From an uncultured Muribaculaceae bacterium (GTDB taxonomy: Bacteria; Bacteroidota; Bacteroidia; Bacteroidales; Muribaculaceae), in the NCBI GenBank assembly GCA_947178505.1, contig CAMWYR010000019.1, positions 1-37,285 on the forward strand: a DNA stretch of 37,285 nt. The letters run 5' to 3'. Below are positions 6,986 through 17,217 of the stretch, one piece after another. The translations under genes and the position numbers were made by a program. A model generated the notes under the pieces. That model had not been told where the DNA came from, did no database searches, and worked only from the letters and a program-made list of their open reading frames with translations. Each line of letters begins with the position of its first letter. Position 1 is the stretch's first letter.

Positions 6986-8512
6986 ATGGATTTCACCCCT
7001 TTAGCCCGCCCGTTTTTTGTAAGGTCTGCCCGACGTTCTGATGCATGGAGCGCCGACGCGGATGCCATCCAGCTTTCCATGCTGCGAAGTCTTTTAAAGA
7101 GGGGGCATCACACTGAGACAGGCCGGCGGTATGACTTCGCGGATCTGGCGCGCTCAGTGAATCCGTATCCTGAATTTGCATCGCGTGTGGCCACGCATGA
7201 TTATGAAGATATCCGGGGCGATGTGATGCGGATGATCGAAGGAGAGAAGGATGTGCTCTGGCCGGGACGCTGCATGAATTATGCCCAGTCATCGGGCACG
7301 TCGGGAGGGCGTTCGAAATTCATTCCCATCACAGCCGATTCGCTGCAGCGCTGTCATTACCGGGGCGCCTCCGACACAGTGGCCCATTATCTCAGGGCAA
7401 ATCCGGACTCGCACATATTTTCAGGCAAGGGATTCGTGCTCGGAGGCTCATTCGAATCGCAGTATACTCCCTCTGACCCGCGAGTGAGGATCGGCGATCT
7501 GAGCGCCACGCTCATCAACCGTATCAATCCGTTGGCCAACCGCTTCCGCGTGCCCGACATGCAGACGGCCCTGCTTCCCGACTGGCAGGTGAAGCTGCCG
7601 GCTCTGGTGGAGGCGTCGATGAATGCCGACATCACCAACATCTCAGGCGTCCCGTCATGGTTCCTCACAGTCATCAAGGAAGTGATAAGAGCTCGCGGGG
7701 CAGATAAAATCAGCGACGTATGGCCCAATCTGGAAGTTTTCTTCCACGGGGGAATCAGTTTCGAGCCTTATCGTGACATCTACCGCGAGCTGACCGACCC
7801 CGTCAAAATGCATTTCTTCGAGACTTACAACGCGTCGGAGGGTTTCTTTGCAGTGCAGAATGATCCGGCCGACCGTTCGATGCTGCTTATAATCGACAAT
7901 GACATCTTTTATGAATTCATCGATCTTTCCGATCCTGATTGCCGTCCGCGACCGATCTGGGAGATAGAGAAGGGGAAGGTGTATGAGTTGCTCATCACGT
8001 CGAGCAACGGCCTCTGGCGTTATCATCTCGGCGACACTGTGAGGGTGGAGTCGGTGAATCCGGTGAAGATCACCATCGCAGGGCGCACGAAAACCTTCAT
8101 CAATGCGTTCGGCGAAGAACTTATGGAGGAAAATGCCGAGCGGGCAATTGCCGAGGCATGCCGCCGCTCAGGGGCGGTAGTGCGCAATTATACGGCCGCC
8201 CCGGTGTTCGCCACTGATCATTCGCGGGGCCGCCATCAGTGGCTCATCGAGTGGCTGACACCCCCGACCGACACTGCGGCCTTCGGGCTTGAACTTGACT
8301 CGCAGCTACGCGCCCTAAATTCTGACTATGATGCCAAACGCTCCCACACCATCTTCCTCGACCCCCCGGAAATCATCAGCCTTCCGGCCGACACCTTCAA
8401 CCGCTGGCTGAAATCCGTAGGTACGGGGAAGCTGGGAGGCCAGCGCAAGATTCCGCGCCTTTCGAACGACCGCAGCATCGCCGACGGCGTGCTCGCCATC
8501 ATCGGAGCTTAA
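6986..8512 (+). CDS. GH3 auxin-responsive-promoter family protein (acyl-adenylating enzyme)
   Basis: A 508-residue member of the ANL-like GH3 family. In plants these enzymes adenylate a carboxylic acid and join it to an amino acid. The three ATP-binding motifs are present: SSGTSGGRSK (102-111), YNASEG (281-286) and YHLGD (346-350). FVLGGSFES near 150 and VFFHGG near 251 also fit. The C-terminal lid holds IAGRTKTFINAFGEE. Bacterial homologues are common in Bacteroidota and their substrates are unknown. No signal peptide, so cytosolic. It stands alone on the plus strand, and its stop codon lies inside the 3' end of the opposing LRR gene. The family call is firm; the function is not known. Confidence 0.9.
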   Translation: MDFTPLARPFFVRSARRSDAWSADADAIQLSMLRSLLKRGHHTETGRRYDFADLARSVNPYPEFASRVATHDYEDIRGDVMRMIEGEKDVLWPGRCMNYAQSSGTSGGRSKFIPITADSLQRCHYRGASDTVAHYLRANPDSHIFSGKGFVLGGSFESQYTPSDPRVRIGDLSATLINRINPLANRFRVPDMQTALLPDWQVKLPALVEASMNADITNISGVPSWFLTVIKEVIRARGADKISDVWPNLEVFFHGGISFEPYRDIYRELTDPVKMHFFETYNASEGFFAVQNDPADRSMLLIIDNDIFYEFIDLSDPDCRPRPIWEIEKGKVYELLITSSNGLWRYHLGDTVRVESVNPVKITIAGRTKTFINAFGEELMEENAERAIAEACRRSGAVVRNYTAAPVFATDHSRGRHQWLIEWLTPPTDTAAFGLELDSQLRALNSDYDAKRSHTIFLDPPEIISLPADTFNRWLKSVGTGKLGGQRKIPRLSNDRSIADGVLAIIGA

Positions 8513-9902
8513 GGATGCGCGTAGTGTCGCCGGCTATGGCCTTCACCACAACCACTCCATCGTCGGGAAGATTCTCAATTGTCGCAATCTCTGTGGCGGG
8601 AGCAATCTCAGAAAGGAGCATTCCGTCGACCCCCCAGCAGCCCACGTAGGCAATCGGTGCGTTCGCACTGACAGTAATCACCGCTCCCTGACGCTGAATG
8701 CTGATTTCGGCAGCCTGTAGGCCGGGGGCCTCCACGCCTGTATCGAAATTGCCGATCGTGAAGAGGCCCCACACAGGATGCTCCACCCACGGCTCCACAT
8801 GATCCTTGGCTACATTGAGCCTGATATCATAGCGCCCGTCATCACCGAGCAGACCGGAGAACGCATCAGACGCCACGTCGATCACGCGGTCATCAAGACG
8901 CGTCACGTCGAGCATATTCAGCGAGTGATTGTTGCGGAAGGCATGCGCACCGATGGAGCGCACGGCCGGACCGAACGTCACCGTGTCAAGTTCGGAATTA
9001 TTGGCATAGGCGCCTTCCCCGATCACCGGGGCATTGAGCGTATATCTGAGTTTGGCTCCGGTATGAGCAAGGAGCATCGCCGGGAGTTCACCGAATGCCG
9101 GGAGCTCACTGAGCGCCTCATCATTAAAGAACACGCCTACTCCCAGTTCAGGTGTCTGACCTGCAGTATAGACCACGTCTGCCAGTCGCGGATTATCTGC
9201 GAACGCATAGTCGCCAACGCGTCGGATATTCTTCATATTCAGCGCCGTCAGAGAAGTATTGCGGTAAGCGGAATTCCCGATTTCCTCTACCGATGCAGGC
9301 ACGCGGCCGGCATAGACCTCACACCCCTCGAACATTGCTTCGGGAATGACATCCGGGGCTCCGCCCCATGTTACCTCGTCGAGACGCACGCAGTCTTTGA
9401 ACAAGCCTCGCCCGAGGACCGGATCCCCGCCGATAGCGACCGACTGCAGCTCAGGGCAGGCGGCAAAGGCGTAATCTCCGATAGTCTTCACCGTAGCAGG
9501 CACCGTAAGCTCCCTGACGCCGGTAAGGGAGAGACATCCCTCGCCTATCACCGACACATTGGCAGGGAAAACAAAAGAATCGAGTCGCTGTCCGCATAGC
9601 ATATAGGGAGGAATTTCGCCGGCCTCATACCTCAGACGGCCACGTCTATCGGGTTCAGAATAAGTGTAAGCCACGATTGTAAGTCCCGACAGGTCTATGT
9701 CGCGCACGTCGGGAGACACAGACTTGAGCACCTCCAGATCGCGCACGTCGGCACGCCCTGAAATCTCAAGTCGACTGTCGGAAAGCGAGACGAGCCGGTT
9801 TTTCAGCCCCGGAAGTTCGCCGGGGGTAATAGTCAGCGAAAGAGGATACATTGCGGCAACACAGCAAATCATTGCGGCTACCGATATGACAGTGCGTTTC
9901 AT
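8499..9902 (-). CDS. Secreted BspA-like leucine-rich repeat protein, possible type IX secretion cargo
   Basis: A 467-residue protein with an N-terminal signal peptide (KR, then a hydrophobic core to about residue 22). The body is made of LRR_5/BspA-type repeats built around the pattern IGDYAFAACPELQSV, recurring as IGNSAYRNTSLTAL, VGDYAFADNPRLADV and IGAHAFRNNHSLNML (about residues 110-370). The last 70 residues look like a beta-sandwich with a VDGML turn and a final TRILKLR, reminiscent of a type A sorting domain for type IX secretion. This is a resemblance, not a clear match. BspA-type proteins bind host or matrix ligands at the cell surface. It is the last gene of its operon, 27 bases after the PorZ-like gene, and overlaps the GH3 gene tail to tail by 14 bases. 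Confidence 0.85.
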   Translation of the reverse strand: MKRTVISVAAMICCVAAMYPLSLTITPGELPGLKNRLVSLSDSRLEISGRADVRDLEVLKSVSPDVRDIDLSGLTIVAYTYSEPDRRGRLRYEAGEIPPYMLCGQRLDSFVFPANVSVIGEGCLSLTGVRELTVPATVKTIGDYAFAACPELQSVAIGGDPVLGRGLFKDCVRLDEVTWGGAPDVIPEAMFEGCEVYAGRVPASVEEIGNSAYRNTSLTALNMKNIRRVGDYAFADNPRLADVVYTAGQTPELGVGVFFNDEALSELPAFGELPAMLLAHTGAKLRYTLNAPVIGEGAYANNSELDTVTFGPAVRSIGAHAFRNNHSLNMLDVTRLDDRVIDVASDAFSGLLGDDGRYDIRLNVAKDHVEPWVEHPVWGLFTIGNFDTGVEAPGLQAAEISIQRQGAVITVSANAPIAYVGCWGVDGMLLSEIAPATEIATIENLPDDGVVVVKAIAGDTTRILKLR

Positions 9903-9929
9903 ATTAACGTAAATAATTGCAACTTAATA

Positions 9930-12467
9930 TTATTCAACTACGAGAATCTTTCCTACCTTGTCGTAGGCCTCAGAATTGGGCCCGGCAGAAGCCACAACGA
10001 AATAGACTCCGCCCGGCACACGCTTGGAGAAACTGTTGGTGACGTTCCATTCCACTTTTCCGGATGATGCTGCGCCACACTCCTTGACGAGATTTCCGGC
10101 TGCATCCACAATCTTCACCATAGCCTCCTCGGGCAGCCCGTCGATAGTGACAGCCCCGAAATAGTCGGGGCGAACCGGGTTAGGCCAGCAGCGCACGTCG
10201 GAATCGGAAGCGCCGGTGGAGGCACCTGAGAAAAGAATCTCGCATAGTCCCTGATCGGTCGATACCATAAGCGAATTGCCACTGCGCGAATATGCGATGG
10301 CATAGACCACGTTACTCGGCAGCGGAGAGTTGTCGGAGGTGTATGTCTCGTAGATCGTACGGCCGTCAGCGGAGGTACACACGAGCCCGGCGCCCTGAGT
10401 GGCAAACCACTTGCGGCCCGACGCATCGGCGGTGATACAGTTCACCGGCACGTTGTTGAGCAGATAGTCGGCGAGATTTGTACCGTCGTTACGGGGCACC
10501 TTGATACGACGTACCGAGGTTGGATTTGCGAAAGCCTCGACCGGATTGAACGTGAAGAGGCCCCCGTTATATCCGATCCATACGAGGCCTGTCTGCGGGT
10601 CTTCCCACCAGCTGTAGATCGTATTGAGGGTAAGGGTCTCGCCATCCTGGTCGCTGATGTTTTTCATCGACACGTGGCGGTCGTCGGCAGGATTGTTGAC
10701 CGTGCCGGCATGATCGTAAACGACGAGCGGCGACGTGTTTACACCACCGTGAGCCAGCACGAGATTCGCCGACTTAACGGTTGTGAGCGGAAGAACGCGC
10801 GGAAGGTTGCCAACAGGATAGTCGGCGATCTCAAGGCGAGTCCAGGGGGTATAAGTGGCGGATGAAGTCGTAGCCTGCCGTGCCTCCGGGCTCCATACGC
10901 AAAGAATGAGGCGGTTGCCTACCTGATTACTGAGGCCTGCCACCGGATCGACATACATTGTCCAGAGATTAGCCTTGGTGTCGAAGGCCGGAGCCGCGAA
11001 CACGCACTGCTCGGCCCACGTGCCGGCCGGATTGTCCGGAACCACGGCCACGTGGCCTCCGCGCTTCTGATTGCCGTAGATGTCGGTGGCCTTCGAGAAC
11101 TGGAGGGATTTCTCCGGATTCTTCAGGTCAAGGCGGAAGAGTCCCGAACGCACCGATCCGCAATAAATATGGTCGGAATTGCGGGGGTCGATAGCGGCGC
11201 CCCAGGGATTATCGATCAAGAGGCCGTCGGCCACGCGATAGGTGGTCGACATTGGCATCCAGCGTCCCCCCTTGTAGGCAGAAATGAGATCGTAGGCACC
11301 ACTCATATTATCCGCAAAAGGCACCTCATATCCATGATTCCTGACGAGCATGCCGTAGTCGGGATGTTCGGCCATCGACATACTCATGAATGCGTTGCAA
11401 GCATCGGGGAGAAACTGATCGATCAGCACTGTCCATTTACCGGACGCCTCCTGCGGAGCCTTGAGGCATGAAATGCCGCGCCGCACGTTGGAAAACCAGA
11501 AGTCGCGGCCATTATACGATCCTGCTACGGCCGCAGTGTAGTCGGCCGGTATGGAATACTTCACCGCCGACGCCTCCGCTCCGTAGACCTCCACACGGCT
11601 CGGACTTACGGCCACGCCATAGTCGCGCGAGCAGTTGAAGCCGTTCAGGCCGACATTGAGAGTGCGTATCGACGGAGAGGCCGACTCGGGATTCTCCACA
11701 ACGCCGAGGCGGTGGTTCCAGTTCTCGCCCTGATACACATAGAGTTGCTTGCCGGCCAGCGGAAATATACGATAGACCGCAGTAAGACCCGGCACCGGAG
11801 TAAATTCCTCAAACTTCGAGGCATTCGGGGCACCGACGAAAAGACCCTCTTTCGTGGCAAGCCAGAGACGCCCGGAAAACATCGCGCAACTGAGGATCTG
11901 CTTATTGTATATGCGGGAGGTCTCTATCTCGTTGAGGCGCTCGTTAATGACGACGTAGCCGAAGTTCGTGGCGAGATAGATGCGTTGGTTTGCCTCATCG
12001 AAGGTGATGTCGTTGATATTCTTCTCGAGTGAGGAATCAGCAATGCTGAGGCCGGGAATATATTCTACGGTCCCGTCATTGCGGATCAGATTGACCACTC
12101 CCCCGTCGAGCGCAACGGCAAGATATTTTGACTCATAGTTATAGGCGGCGGCCTTTACAATATTTCCCGACAGGAGATTGGCGCTGTTGAGCAGCGACAT
12201 CTCCCCATCCTCAATATCATAGCAGTAGAGCTGGCCGTAGAGCTGCCCTACGCGCTGGTCGCCGAGCGTGTATTTCTGGGCGGTGCCGAGAAAATAGACT
12301 TTATCGGCAGTAGGGATGATGCGTTCCATCTGCCCGTCGTAGCTGGAATGTATCCGCCATTCTTCGGCACGCACGTCCTGGGCGCCGGCGAATCCGAACA
12401 AAAGGGCCACGATCAGCATGCCGATGAAGTTGCTGAGGCGCGCGAGGGCGCGGCCGCGGTGAGACAC
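9930..12467 (-). CDS. porZ: Alternative reading: separate PorZ-like protein starting inside the fusion ORF
   Basis: If the second part is translated on its own, two starts fit. ATG at 12417-12419 (fusion residue 194) starts straight into the hydrophobic core. A GTG at about 12467 (fusion residue 178) gives the n-region [13 protein letters not shown] before the same core, a better signal peptide with four basic residues. Signal peptidase I could cut after AGA or VRA. The mature protein, about 800 residues with propellers plus C-terminal sorting domain, matches the PorZ plan. In Porphyromonas, PorZ is an outer-surface part of the type IX attachment complex and delivers anionic LPS to sortase PorU. 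The call as PorZ rests on domain order and local motifs only. Confidence 0.55.
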   Translation of the reverse strand: MSHRGRALARLSNFIGMLIVALLFGFAGAQDVRAEEWRIHSSYDGQMERIIPTADKVYFLGTAQKYTLGDQRVGQLYGQLYCYDIEDGEMSLLNSANLLSGNIVKAAAYNYESKYLAVALDGGVVNLIRNDGTVEYIPGLSIADSSLEKNINDITFDEANQRIYLATNFGYVVINERLNEIETSRIYNKQILSCAMFSGRLWLATKEGLFVGAPNASKFEEFTPVPGLTAVYRIFPLAGKQLYVYQGENWNHRLGVVENPESASPSIRTLNVGLNGFNCSRDYGVAVSPSRVEVYGAEASAVKYSIPADYTAAVAGSYNGRDFWFSNVRRGISCLKAPQEASGKWTVLIDQFLPDACNAFMSMSMAEHPDYGMLVRNHGYEVPFADNMSGAYDLISAYKGGRWMPMSTTYRVADGLLIDNPWGAAIDPRNSDHIYCGSVRSGLFRLDLKNPEKSLQFSKATDIYGNQKRGGHVAVVPDNPAGTWAEQCVFAAPAFDTKANLWTMYVDPVAGLSNQVGNRLILCVWSPEARQATTSSATYTPWTRLEIADYPVGNLPRVLPLTTVKSANLVLAHGGVNTSPLVVYDHAGTVNNPADDRHVSMKNISDQDGETLTLNTIYSWWEDPQTGLVWIGYNGGLFTFNPVEAFANPTSVRRIKVPRNDGTNLADYLLNNVPVNCITADASGRKWFATQGAGLVCTSADGRTIYETYTSDNSPLPSNVVYAIAYSRSGNSLMVSTDQGLCEILFSGASTGASDSDVRCWPNPVRPDYFGAVTIDGLPEEAMVKIVDAAGNLVKECGAASSGKVEWNVTNSFSKRVPGGVYFVVASAGPNSEAYDKVGKILVVE

Positions 12468-12998
12468 GGCATTCTTTTCATCGGGAGTCATCTCGGCAAA
12501 TGCTTTCCCCGATTCCTCCTCGATGAACACCGGGTCGTAGCCAAAGCCGGAGTCTCCGTGCTTCTCGCGTGCGATAGTGCCGTCCACACGCCCTTCGAAC
12601 GTATGTTCCTCATTGTCGAGAATAAGCGCTATCACGGTGCTGAAATGCGCGTCGCGATGATCGGCATCCTTCATTTCCTCCAGAAGCTTACGCATATTGG
12701 CCTCCGCCGAGCAGTGTTCGCCGGCATAGCGCGCACTGTATACGCCCGGAGCGCCTCCGAGGGCATCGACCATCAGACCTGTGTCGTCGGCGAAACAGTC
12801 GCAGCCGTAGCGCTCATGGATGAAGCGGGCCTTTATCAGGGCGTTGCCCTCAAGCGTAGCGGCCGTCTCGGGGATATCCTCATGACAGCCAAGTTCGGCC
12901 AGCGACACAATCTCGAACCGATCGCCGAGTATCTGCCGGGCCTCCTCAAGCTTATGGGCGTTATTGGTGGCAAAGACAAGTTTTTTCTTCGTATTCAT
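9930..12998 (-). CDS. rdgB: Fusion ORF: RdgB/HAM1 nucleotide pyrophosphatase + secreted PorZ-like beta-propeller protein
   Basis: A 1022-residue ORF with two unlike parts. Residues 1-193 are a full-length XTP/dITP diphosphatase, which removes non-canonical purine nucleotides in the cytosol: [12 protein letters not shown] (9-20), [13 protein letters not shown] (70-82), SGFGYDPVF (150-158), SHRGRA (179-184). At residue 194, with no stop, a hydrophobic stretch [13 protein letters not shown] starts, like a signal peptide core. It is followed by about 815 residues of beta-propeller (blade signatures [13 protein letters not shown] and [13 protein letters not shown]) and a C-terminal type IX secretion sorting domain ([39 protein letters not shown]). 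This order resembles PorZ. The two parts are probably separate genes elsewhere, so this is a true fusion, a lost stop or a sequence error. It lies 57 bases after the EpsG gene. Confidence 0.85.
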   Translation of the reverse strand: MNTKKKLVFATNNAHKLEEARQILGDRFEIVSLAELGCHEDIPETAATLEGNALIKARFIHERYGCDCFADDTGLMVDALGGAPGVYSARYAGEHCSAEANMRKLLEEMKDADHRDAHFSTVIALILDNEEHTFEGRVDGTIAREKHGDSGFGYDPVFIEEESGKAFAEMTPDEKNAVSHRGRALARLSNFIGMLIVALLFGFAGAQDVRAEEWRIHSSYDGQMERIIPTADKVYFLGTAQKYTLGDQRVGQLYGQLYCYDIEDGEMSLLNSANLLSGNIVKAAAYNYESKYLAVALDGGVVNLIRNDGTVEYIPGLSIADSSLEKNINDITFDEANQRIYLATNFGYVVINERLNEIETSRIYNKQILSCAMFSGRLWLATKEGLFVGAPNASKFEEFTPVPGLTAVYRIFPLAGKQLYVYQGENWNHRLGVVENPESASPSIRTLNVGLNGFNCSRDYGVAVSPSRVEVYGAEASAVKYSIPADYTAAVAGSYNGRDFWFSNVRRGISCLKAPQEASGKWTVLIDQFLPDACNAFMSMSMAEHPDYGMLVRNHGYEVPFADNMSGAYDLISAYKGGRWMPMSTTYRVADGLLIDNPWGAAIDPRNSDHIYCGSVRSGLFRLDLKNPEKSLQFSKATDIYGNQKRGGHVAVVPDNPAGTWAEQCVFAAPAFDTKANLWTMYVDPVAGLSNQVGNRLILCVWSPEARQATTSSATYTPWTRLEIADYPVGNLPRVLPLTTVKSANLVLAHGGVNTSPLVVYDHAGTVNNPADDRHVSMKNISDQDGETLTLNTIYSWWEDPQTGLVWIGYNGGLFTFNPVEAFANPTSVRRIKVPRNDGTNLADYLLNNVPVNCITADASGRKWFATQGAGLVCTSADGRTIYETYTSDNSPLPSNVVYAIAYSRSGNSLMVSTDQGLCEILFSGASTGASDSDVRCWPNPVRPDYFGAVTIDGLPEEAMVKIVDAAGNLVKECGAASSGKVEWNVTNSFSKRVPGGVYFVVASAGPNSEAYDKVGKILVVE
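12413..12419 (-). other. ATGCTGA at the rdgB/porZ junction
   Basis: On the minus strand, the ATG of the PorZ-like part (12419-12417) is followed by TGA (12415-12413) in the next frame. A one-base shift late in rdgB would therefore turn the fusion into two genes overlapping by 7 bases, a common operon arrangement. This marks the most likely site and kind of change behind the fusion. Confidence 0.6.
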
Positions 12999-13055
12999 TG
13001 ACTTGATATTCTTGACATTAAGGAATGGAGTAACATGTGGCGGCAGCCAACGGCA

Positions 13056-14144
13056 TCATATGGCCTCGGTGAGCAGATTCACCGTCTCGCCTACATGCTG
13101 ATAGACCAGGAACACTACCGGCACTGCGCACAACGCATAATAATACTTCCTGGAAATCATTGGGAACATCGCCAGGGAGTAGACCTCAAATGCAGCGAAC
13201 ATCTCACCGAATCGGCCCTGGAGCACGGCAATGTCGGATAATAGGAGGTAAGAGAGCTGTGAACACATGTAGAAGATGAGCACCGGAATCGCTAGTGGAT
13301 AATGGCGCACGATCTCTTTCTGGCGGAAGAGCATCACTATTGCGAGGATCACCTTTACGATTCTGACCACTCCGATTTCGGAGGGCACGAAGGTCTTGTT
13401 GCCCATGTAGCTTTCAACATAGCTCTGCACGAAGCCGATAGGGATGGTCCTTGCAATATATCCGAACTGGGCATTCATGAGCCCGGCGACAAGGCCCACT
13501 ATAAGCACTGCCGACCAGATCCAGCGGTTGAGCGACCGGGAGGGCAGGAAGTAGAAGAAGAGAAATACCCAGGCCGAGTTGTGAAACCATCCGGCAATCA
13601 CCACGCATAGAAAATAGGGAATTATCCGACGTTCGCGGATGAACCTGACGGCTATTAGCAAGACTCCGAGCGCTACGCCGGCTCGCATCTGGATCATATC
13701 GTGGAGCACGAACGTGTAGGTCAGATAAATCACGAACGAGAGCCAGATATTGGGGGAATTACGGAAGATCGCGAACACGTGTGTACCTACCGAGAGCACG
13801 GCATAAATGCCCAGCAGCATAAGGAATGAAGGAGAAAACTGGGTAAGCACGCCAAATGAAGCCTCCACATCACGGTTGATGCGGTCGCCTCCGCCCATGC
13901 TGTACATCTCCTCATACATCCGGTAGTCCGGAAGCGTCTCGGGACGAAGAATCACCACCGGAAGCAGGGTAAGGAAAATCAGGATGCCACCGGTCATAGC
14001 AGCCTTGCGGCCCCCGTCAGACAGCCCGTTAAGCGGAGAATAATCCCATATATTGTCGCCGCCTGCGTACACCAGCCTCCGGCTTCCGAGAGGAAGCGTG
14101 AAAATCAGGATGGCGAACATCACGGCATAATAAACCTCAATCAT
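13056..14144 (-). CDS. EpsG family polysaccharide polymerase-like membrane protein
   Basis: A 362-residue inner-membrane protein with about ten hydrophobic helices. The N-terminal half has the EpsG pattern: PETLPDYRMYEEMYS (about 88-102) after the second helix, then a polar loop with DVEASFGVLTQF, and MIQMRAGVALGVLLIAVRFI further on. EpsG-type proteins resemble Wzy and are thought to polymerise repeat units of exopolysaccharide or O-antigen in the periplasmic leaflet. No enzyme has been worked out in detail for this family. It is the first gene of the minus operon and is followed after 57 bases by the RdgB::PorZ-like ORF. No consensus promoter was found in the 300 bases upstream. Confidence 0.82.
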   Translation of the reverse strand: MIEVYYAVMFAILIFTLPLGSRRLVYAGGDNIWDYSPLNGLSDGGRKAAMTGGILIFLTLLPVVILRPETLPDYRMYEEMYSMGGGDRINRDVEASFGVLTQFSPSFLMLLGIYAVLSVGTHVFAIFRNSPNIWLSFVIYLTYTFVLHDMIQMRAGVALGVLLIAVRFIRERRIIPYFLCVVIAGWFHNSAWVFLFFYFLPSRSLNRWIWSAVLIVGLVAGLMNAQFGYIARTIPIGFVQSYVESYMGNKTFVPSEIGVVRIVKVILAIVMLFRQKEIVRHYPLAIPVLIFYMCSQLSYLLLSDIAVLQGRFGEMFAAFEVYSLAMFPMISRKYYYALCAVPVVFLVYQHVGETVNLLTEAI

Positions 14145-14451
14145 CAGGTAAGTTCGTTATTATATGCGGGTAAATGCAGAGTGCAGATTCCCCCTATCAC
14201 AAAACGCCCCGCACCGCTCCATTAGTATATCGGGCACAACATTTCCCGCCGGACTCCCCGGGGCAGCCACTTGCGACCCGCTCCCGGACACCGCAGGCAG
14301 CCCGTCGCCCGCCGATGACTACCGGGGTTTTGGAGATTTTGTGGCAAACGGGTGGCGGTTTAAGCATTTTTTTGTAAATTTGCATATTCAAGAACAGGCT
14401 TGCGCGCTGTCGGCGCGCCAAAGCCCGCAACTCTCAATTCTATTTCCCTTT
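14145..14451. other. Intergenic region between divergent epsG-like gene and leuS
   Basis: About 307 bases without a convincing gene. An open frame from ATG 14164 runs into leuS, but its 96 extra residues have no likeness to a LeuRS N-terminus. The only signal seen is the leuS -7 element at 14375. No minus-strand promoter match (CAAAnnTA as read on the plus strand) was found for the epsG-like gene. Confidence 0.6.
14375..14382 (+). promoter_or_regulatory. -7 element of leuS
   Basis: TAAATTTG, an exact TAnnTTTG, placed 69 bases before the leuS ATG in a T-rich stretch. The -33 region is weak. Its position inside the open frame that runs upstream of leuS supports 14452 as the start. Confidence 0.6.
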
Positions 14452-17208
14452 ATGGACTATAATCATCAAGAAATTGAACGGCGCTGGCAACAATACTGGC
14501 GTGACAATGACATTTATAAGGTGAGCGAGGATGAAAGCCGTCGCAAATTCTATGTGCTCGATATGTTTCCCTACCCTTCGGGCGCAGGACTCCATGTAGG
14601 CCACCCGCTGGGCTATATCGCGAGCGATATCTATGCACGCTTCAAGCGCATGCAGGGCTTCAACGTGCTCCATCCGATGGGCTATGATGCCTACGGCCTC
14701 CCGGCAGAGCAGTATGCTATCCAGACCGGTCAGCACCCGGAGAAAACAACCGTCGACAATATCGCCCGCTATCGCGAGCAGCTTGAGAAAATCGGATTCT
14801 CGTTCGACTGGAGCCGCGAGGTGCGTACGTGCGATCCCGCTTATTATCACTGGACGCAGTGGGCGTTCATGCAGATGTTCAATTCCTACTATGATCTGGA
14901 TGTCGACAAGGCCCTTCCGATTTCCGAACTGACGGCGCGCTTCGCCGCCAACGGCACGGAAGGCGTGCATGCGGCATGCGGCAAGCCCATGAGCTTCACT
15001 GCTGCTGAATGGAACGCAATGTCGGAGAAGGAACAGCGCGACGTGCTGATGAACTACCGCATCGCCTATCAGGGCGAGACGATGGTTAACTGGTGCCCGG
15101 CACTGGGCACGGTGCTTGCCAATGATGAGGTGAGCGAAGGCCTCAGCGTGCGCGGTGGCCATCCGGTGGAACAGAAACTGATGAACCAGTGGTGTCTCCG
15201 CGTTTCGGCATACGCCCCCCGCCTGCTCCGCGACCTCGAGACCGTCGACTGGAGCGACTCGCTCAAGGAGACCCAGCGTAACTGGATCGGCAAGTCGGAG
15301 GGCGCGGAAATGAAATTTGCCGTCGATGGCAAGGATCTCGTGCTCGATATCTTCACCACACGCGCCGACACGGTGTTCGGCGTGACATTCATGGTGCTTG
15401 CCCCGGAGTCAAAATATGTTGCCCTTCTCACTACCCCCGAACAGAAGGCCGCAGTCGATGCATATCTCGAGGAAGTGAAGCATAAGACAGAGCGCGAGCG
15501 CCAGATAGATAAAAAAGTATCAGGCGTATTCACAGGAAGCTATGCCGTGAATCCCCTTACGGGCGAGAAGATACCTGTATGGGTGAGCGACTATGTGCTC
15601 GCCGGCTACGGCACCGGAGCCATCATGGCCGTACCGGCCCACGACTCGCGTGACTATGCTTTCGCCCGCCATTTCAATCTCCCCGTTATCCCGCTCATCG
15701 AAGGAGCCGACGTGTCGGAGCAGAGCTTTGATGCCAAGGAGGGTAAGATGATTAATTCGAAGGGACCGGGCCTTGATCTCAATGGCCTGGAAGTGAAGGA
15801 TGCCATCGCCCGCACGAAAAAATATATCGAGGAGGCCGGTCTGGGTCGCGTAAAGACCAACTACCGCCTGCGCGACGCCATCTTCTCGCGCCAGCGCTAC
15901 TGGGGCGAGCCCTTCCCTGTCTACTACAAGGAGGGCACGGCCTATCTGCTTGACGAATCTGAACTTCCGCTCCGGCTTCCCCCCGTGTCGAGCTATCTGC
16001 CCACTGAGGCCGGCGAGCCGCCGTTGGCCCGCGCCGAAGGTTGGACCACGAAGGAGGGCTATCCGATCGAGGTGTGCACGATGCCCGGATTCGCAGGTTC
16101 ATCGGCCTACTACCTCCGCTATATGGACCCGCATAACGACAAGGAACTCGTGAGCCGTAAGGCTGACAAATACTGGCGTAACGTTGACCTTTATGTCGGA
16201 GGCGCCGAACATGCCACGGGTCACCTTATCTATTCCCGCTTCTGGAATAAATTTCTCTACGATCTCGGCCTCGTGGTGGAGGCAGAGCCCTTCCGCAAGC
16301 TCGTGAATCAGGGTATGATTCAGGGCCGCAGTAATTTCGTATACCGCATCAAGAACACGAACACGTTCGTAAGCCGCGGACTCCGCAAGGACTACGACAC
16401 TACGCCGATCCGCGTGGATATCTCGCTGGTTAGCAACGATGTGCTCGACACCGAACGCTTCCGCAACTGGCGTCCCGAGTTTGCTGATGCCGAATTCGTG
16501 CTTGAAGACGGCAAGTATATCTGTGGCTACGCTGTGGAGAAAATGTCGAAGTCGATGTTCAATGTCGTGAATCCGGATGATATCGTGGAACGCTACGGAG
16601 CCGATACGCTCCGCCTTTACGAGATGTTCCTCGGCCCTGTGGAGCAGTCAAAGCCTTGGGACACCAACGGCATCGATGGCGTCAACCGATTCCTCAAGAA
16701 GCTCTGGGGCCAGTTTGAGAAGAGCGACAGCGATGCCGAGATGACGAAGGAAGAGAAGAAGAGCGTGCATAAGCTGATCAAGAAGGTTACGGCCGATATT
16801 GAGAATTTCTCTTACAACACATCGGTATCGGCGTTCATGATCACGCTCAATGAGCTTATCCAGCAGAAGTCGCGCAGCCGCCGTGCGATGGAGGTCATCA
16901 CGCGTCTGCTCGCGCCCTTCGCGCCGCATATCGCCGAAGAATTCTGGCACCGCCTCGGCCACGAGGGGAGCGTCGTCGACGCCGAATGGCCCGAATATGA
17001 CGAGTCAGCGCTCGTGGAAGACACCGTGAAGTATCCCGTGTCGTTCAACGGCAAGACCCGCTATATGGTGGAAGTGGCCGCGGCAGCCTCGAAGGAGGAT
17101 GTGGAGAAAGCGGCACTCTCCGATCCCAACGCAGCCAAGTGGCTCGGGGATAAGGCGCCGCGCAAGGTGATTGTCGTGCCGGGCCGAATAGTCAACGTCG
17201 TAATTTAA
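14452..17208 (+). CDS. leuS: Leucyl-tRNA synthetase
   Basis: A 918-residue class I aminoacyl-tRNA synthetase that charges tRNA-Leu. It has the HIGH-type motif HVGH at 48-51 and KMSKS at 697-701. The CP1 editing domain between them includes [19 protein letters not shown], which holds the Thr-rich segment that hydrolyses mischarged isoleucine or norvaline, and [20 protein letters not shown] long Leu-specific insertion lies just before KMSKS, after [13 protein letters not shown], as in other Bacteroidota. The anticodon-binding domain fills the C-terminal 200 residues. The open frame extends upstream to 14164, but homology begins at [13 protein letters not shown], so the ATG at 14452 is chosen. 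A GH13 gene starts 9 bases downstream. Confidence 0.97.
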   Translation: MDYNHQEIERRWQQYWRDNDIYKVSEDESRRKFYVLDMFPYPSGAGLHVGHPLGYIASDIYARFKRMQGFNVLHPMGYDAYGLPAEQYAIQTGQHPEKTTVDNIARYREQLEKIGFSFDWSREVRTCDPAYYHWTQWAFMQMFNSYYDLDVDKALPISELTARFAANGTEGVHAACGKPMSFTAAEWNAMSEKEQRDVLMNYRIAYQGETMVNWCPALGTVLANDEVSEGLSVRGGHPVEQKLMNQWCLRVSAYAPRLLRDLETVDWSDSLKETQRNWIGKSEGAEMKFAVDGKDLVLDIFTTRADTVFGVTFMVLAPESKYVALLTTPEQKAAVDAYLEEVKHKTERERQIDKKVSGVFTGSYAVNPLTGEKIPVWVSDYVLAGYGTGAIMAVPAHDSRDYAFARHFNLPVIPLIEGADVSEQSFDAKEGKMINSKGPGLDLNGLEVKDAIARTKKYIEEAGLGRVKTNYRLRDAIFSRQRYWGEPFPVYYKEGTAYLLDESELPLRLPPVSSYLPTEAGEPPLARAEGWTTKEGYPIEVCTMPGFAGSSAYYLRYMDPHNDKELVSRKADKYWRNVDLYVGGAEHATGHLIYSRFWNKFLYDLGLVVEAEPFRKLVNQGMIQGRSNFVYRIKNTNTFVSRGLRKDYDTTPIRVDISLVSNDVLDTERFRNWRPEFADAEFVLEDGKYICGYAVEKMSKSMFNVVNPDDIVERYGADTLRLYEMFLGPVEQSKPWDTNGIDGVNRFLKKLWGQFEKSDSDAEMTKEEKKSVHKLIKKVTADIENFSYNTSVSAFMITLNELIQQKSRSRRAMEVITRLLAPFAPHIAEEFWHRLGHEGSVVDAEWPEYDESALVEDTVKYPVSFNGKTRYMVEVAAAASKEDVEKAALSDPNAAKWLGDKAPRKVIVVPGRIVNVVI

Positions 17209-17217
17209 AATCATTAT

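Noticed and set aside
14164..14451. 96-residue N-terminal extension of LeuS from ATG 14164
   Set aside because: The extension is low-complexity and unlike any synthetase N-terminus; the -7 promoter element lies inside it, and homology begins at ATG 14452.
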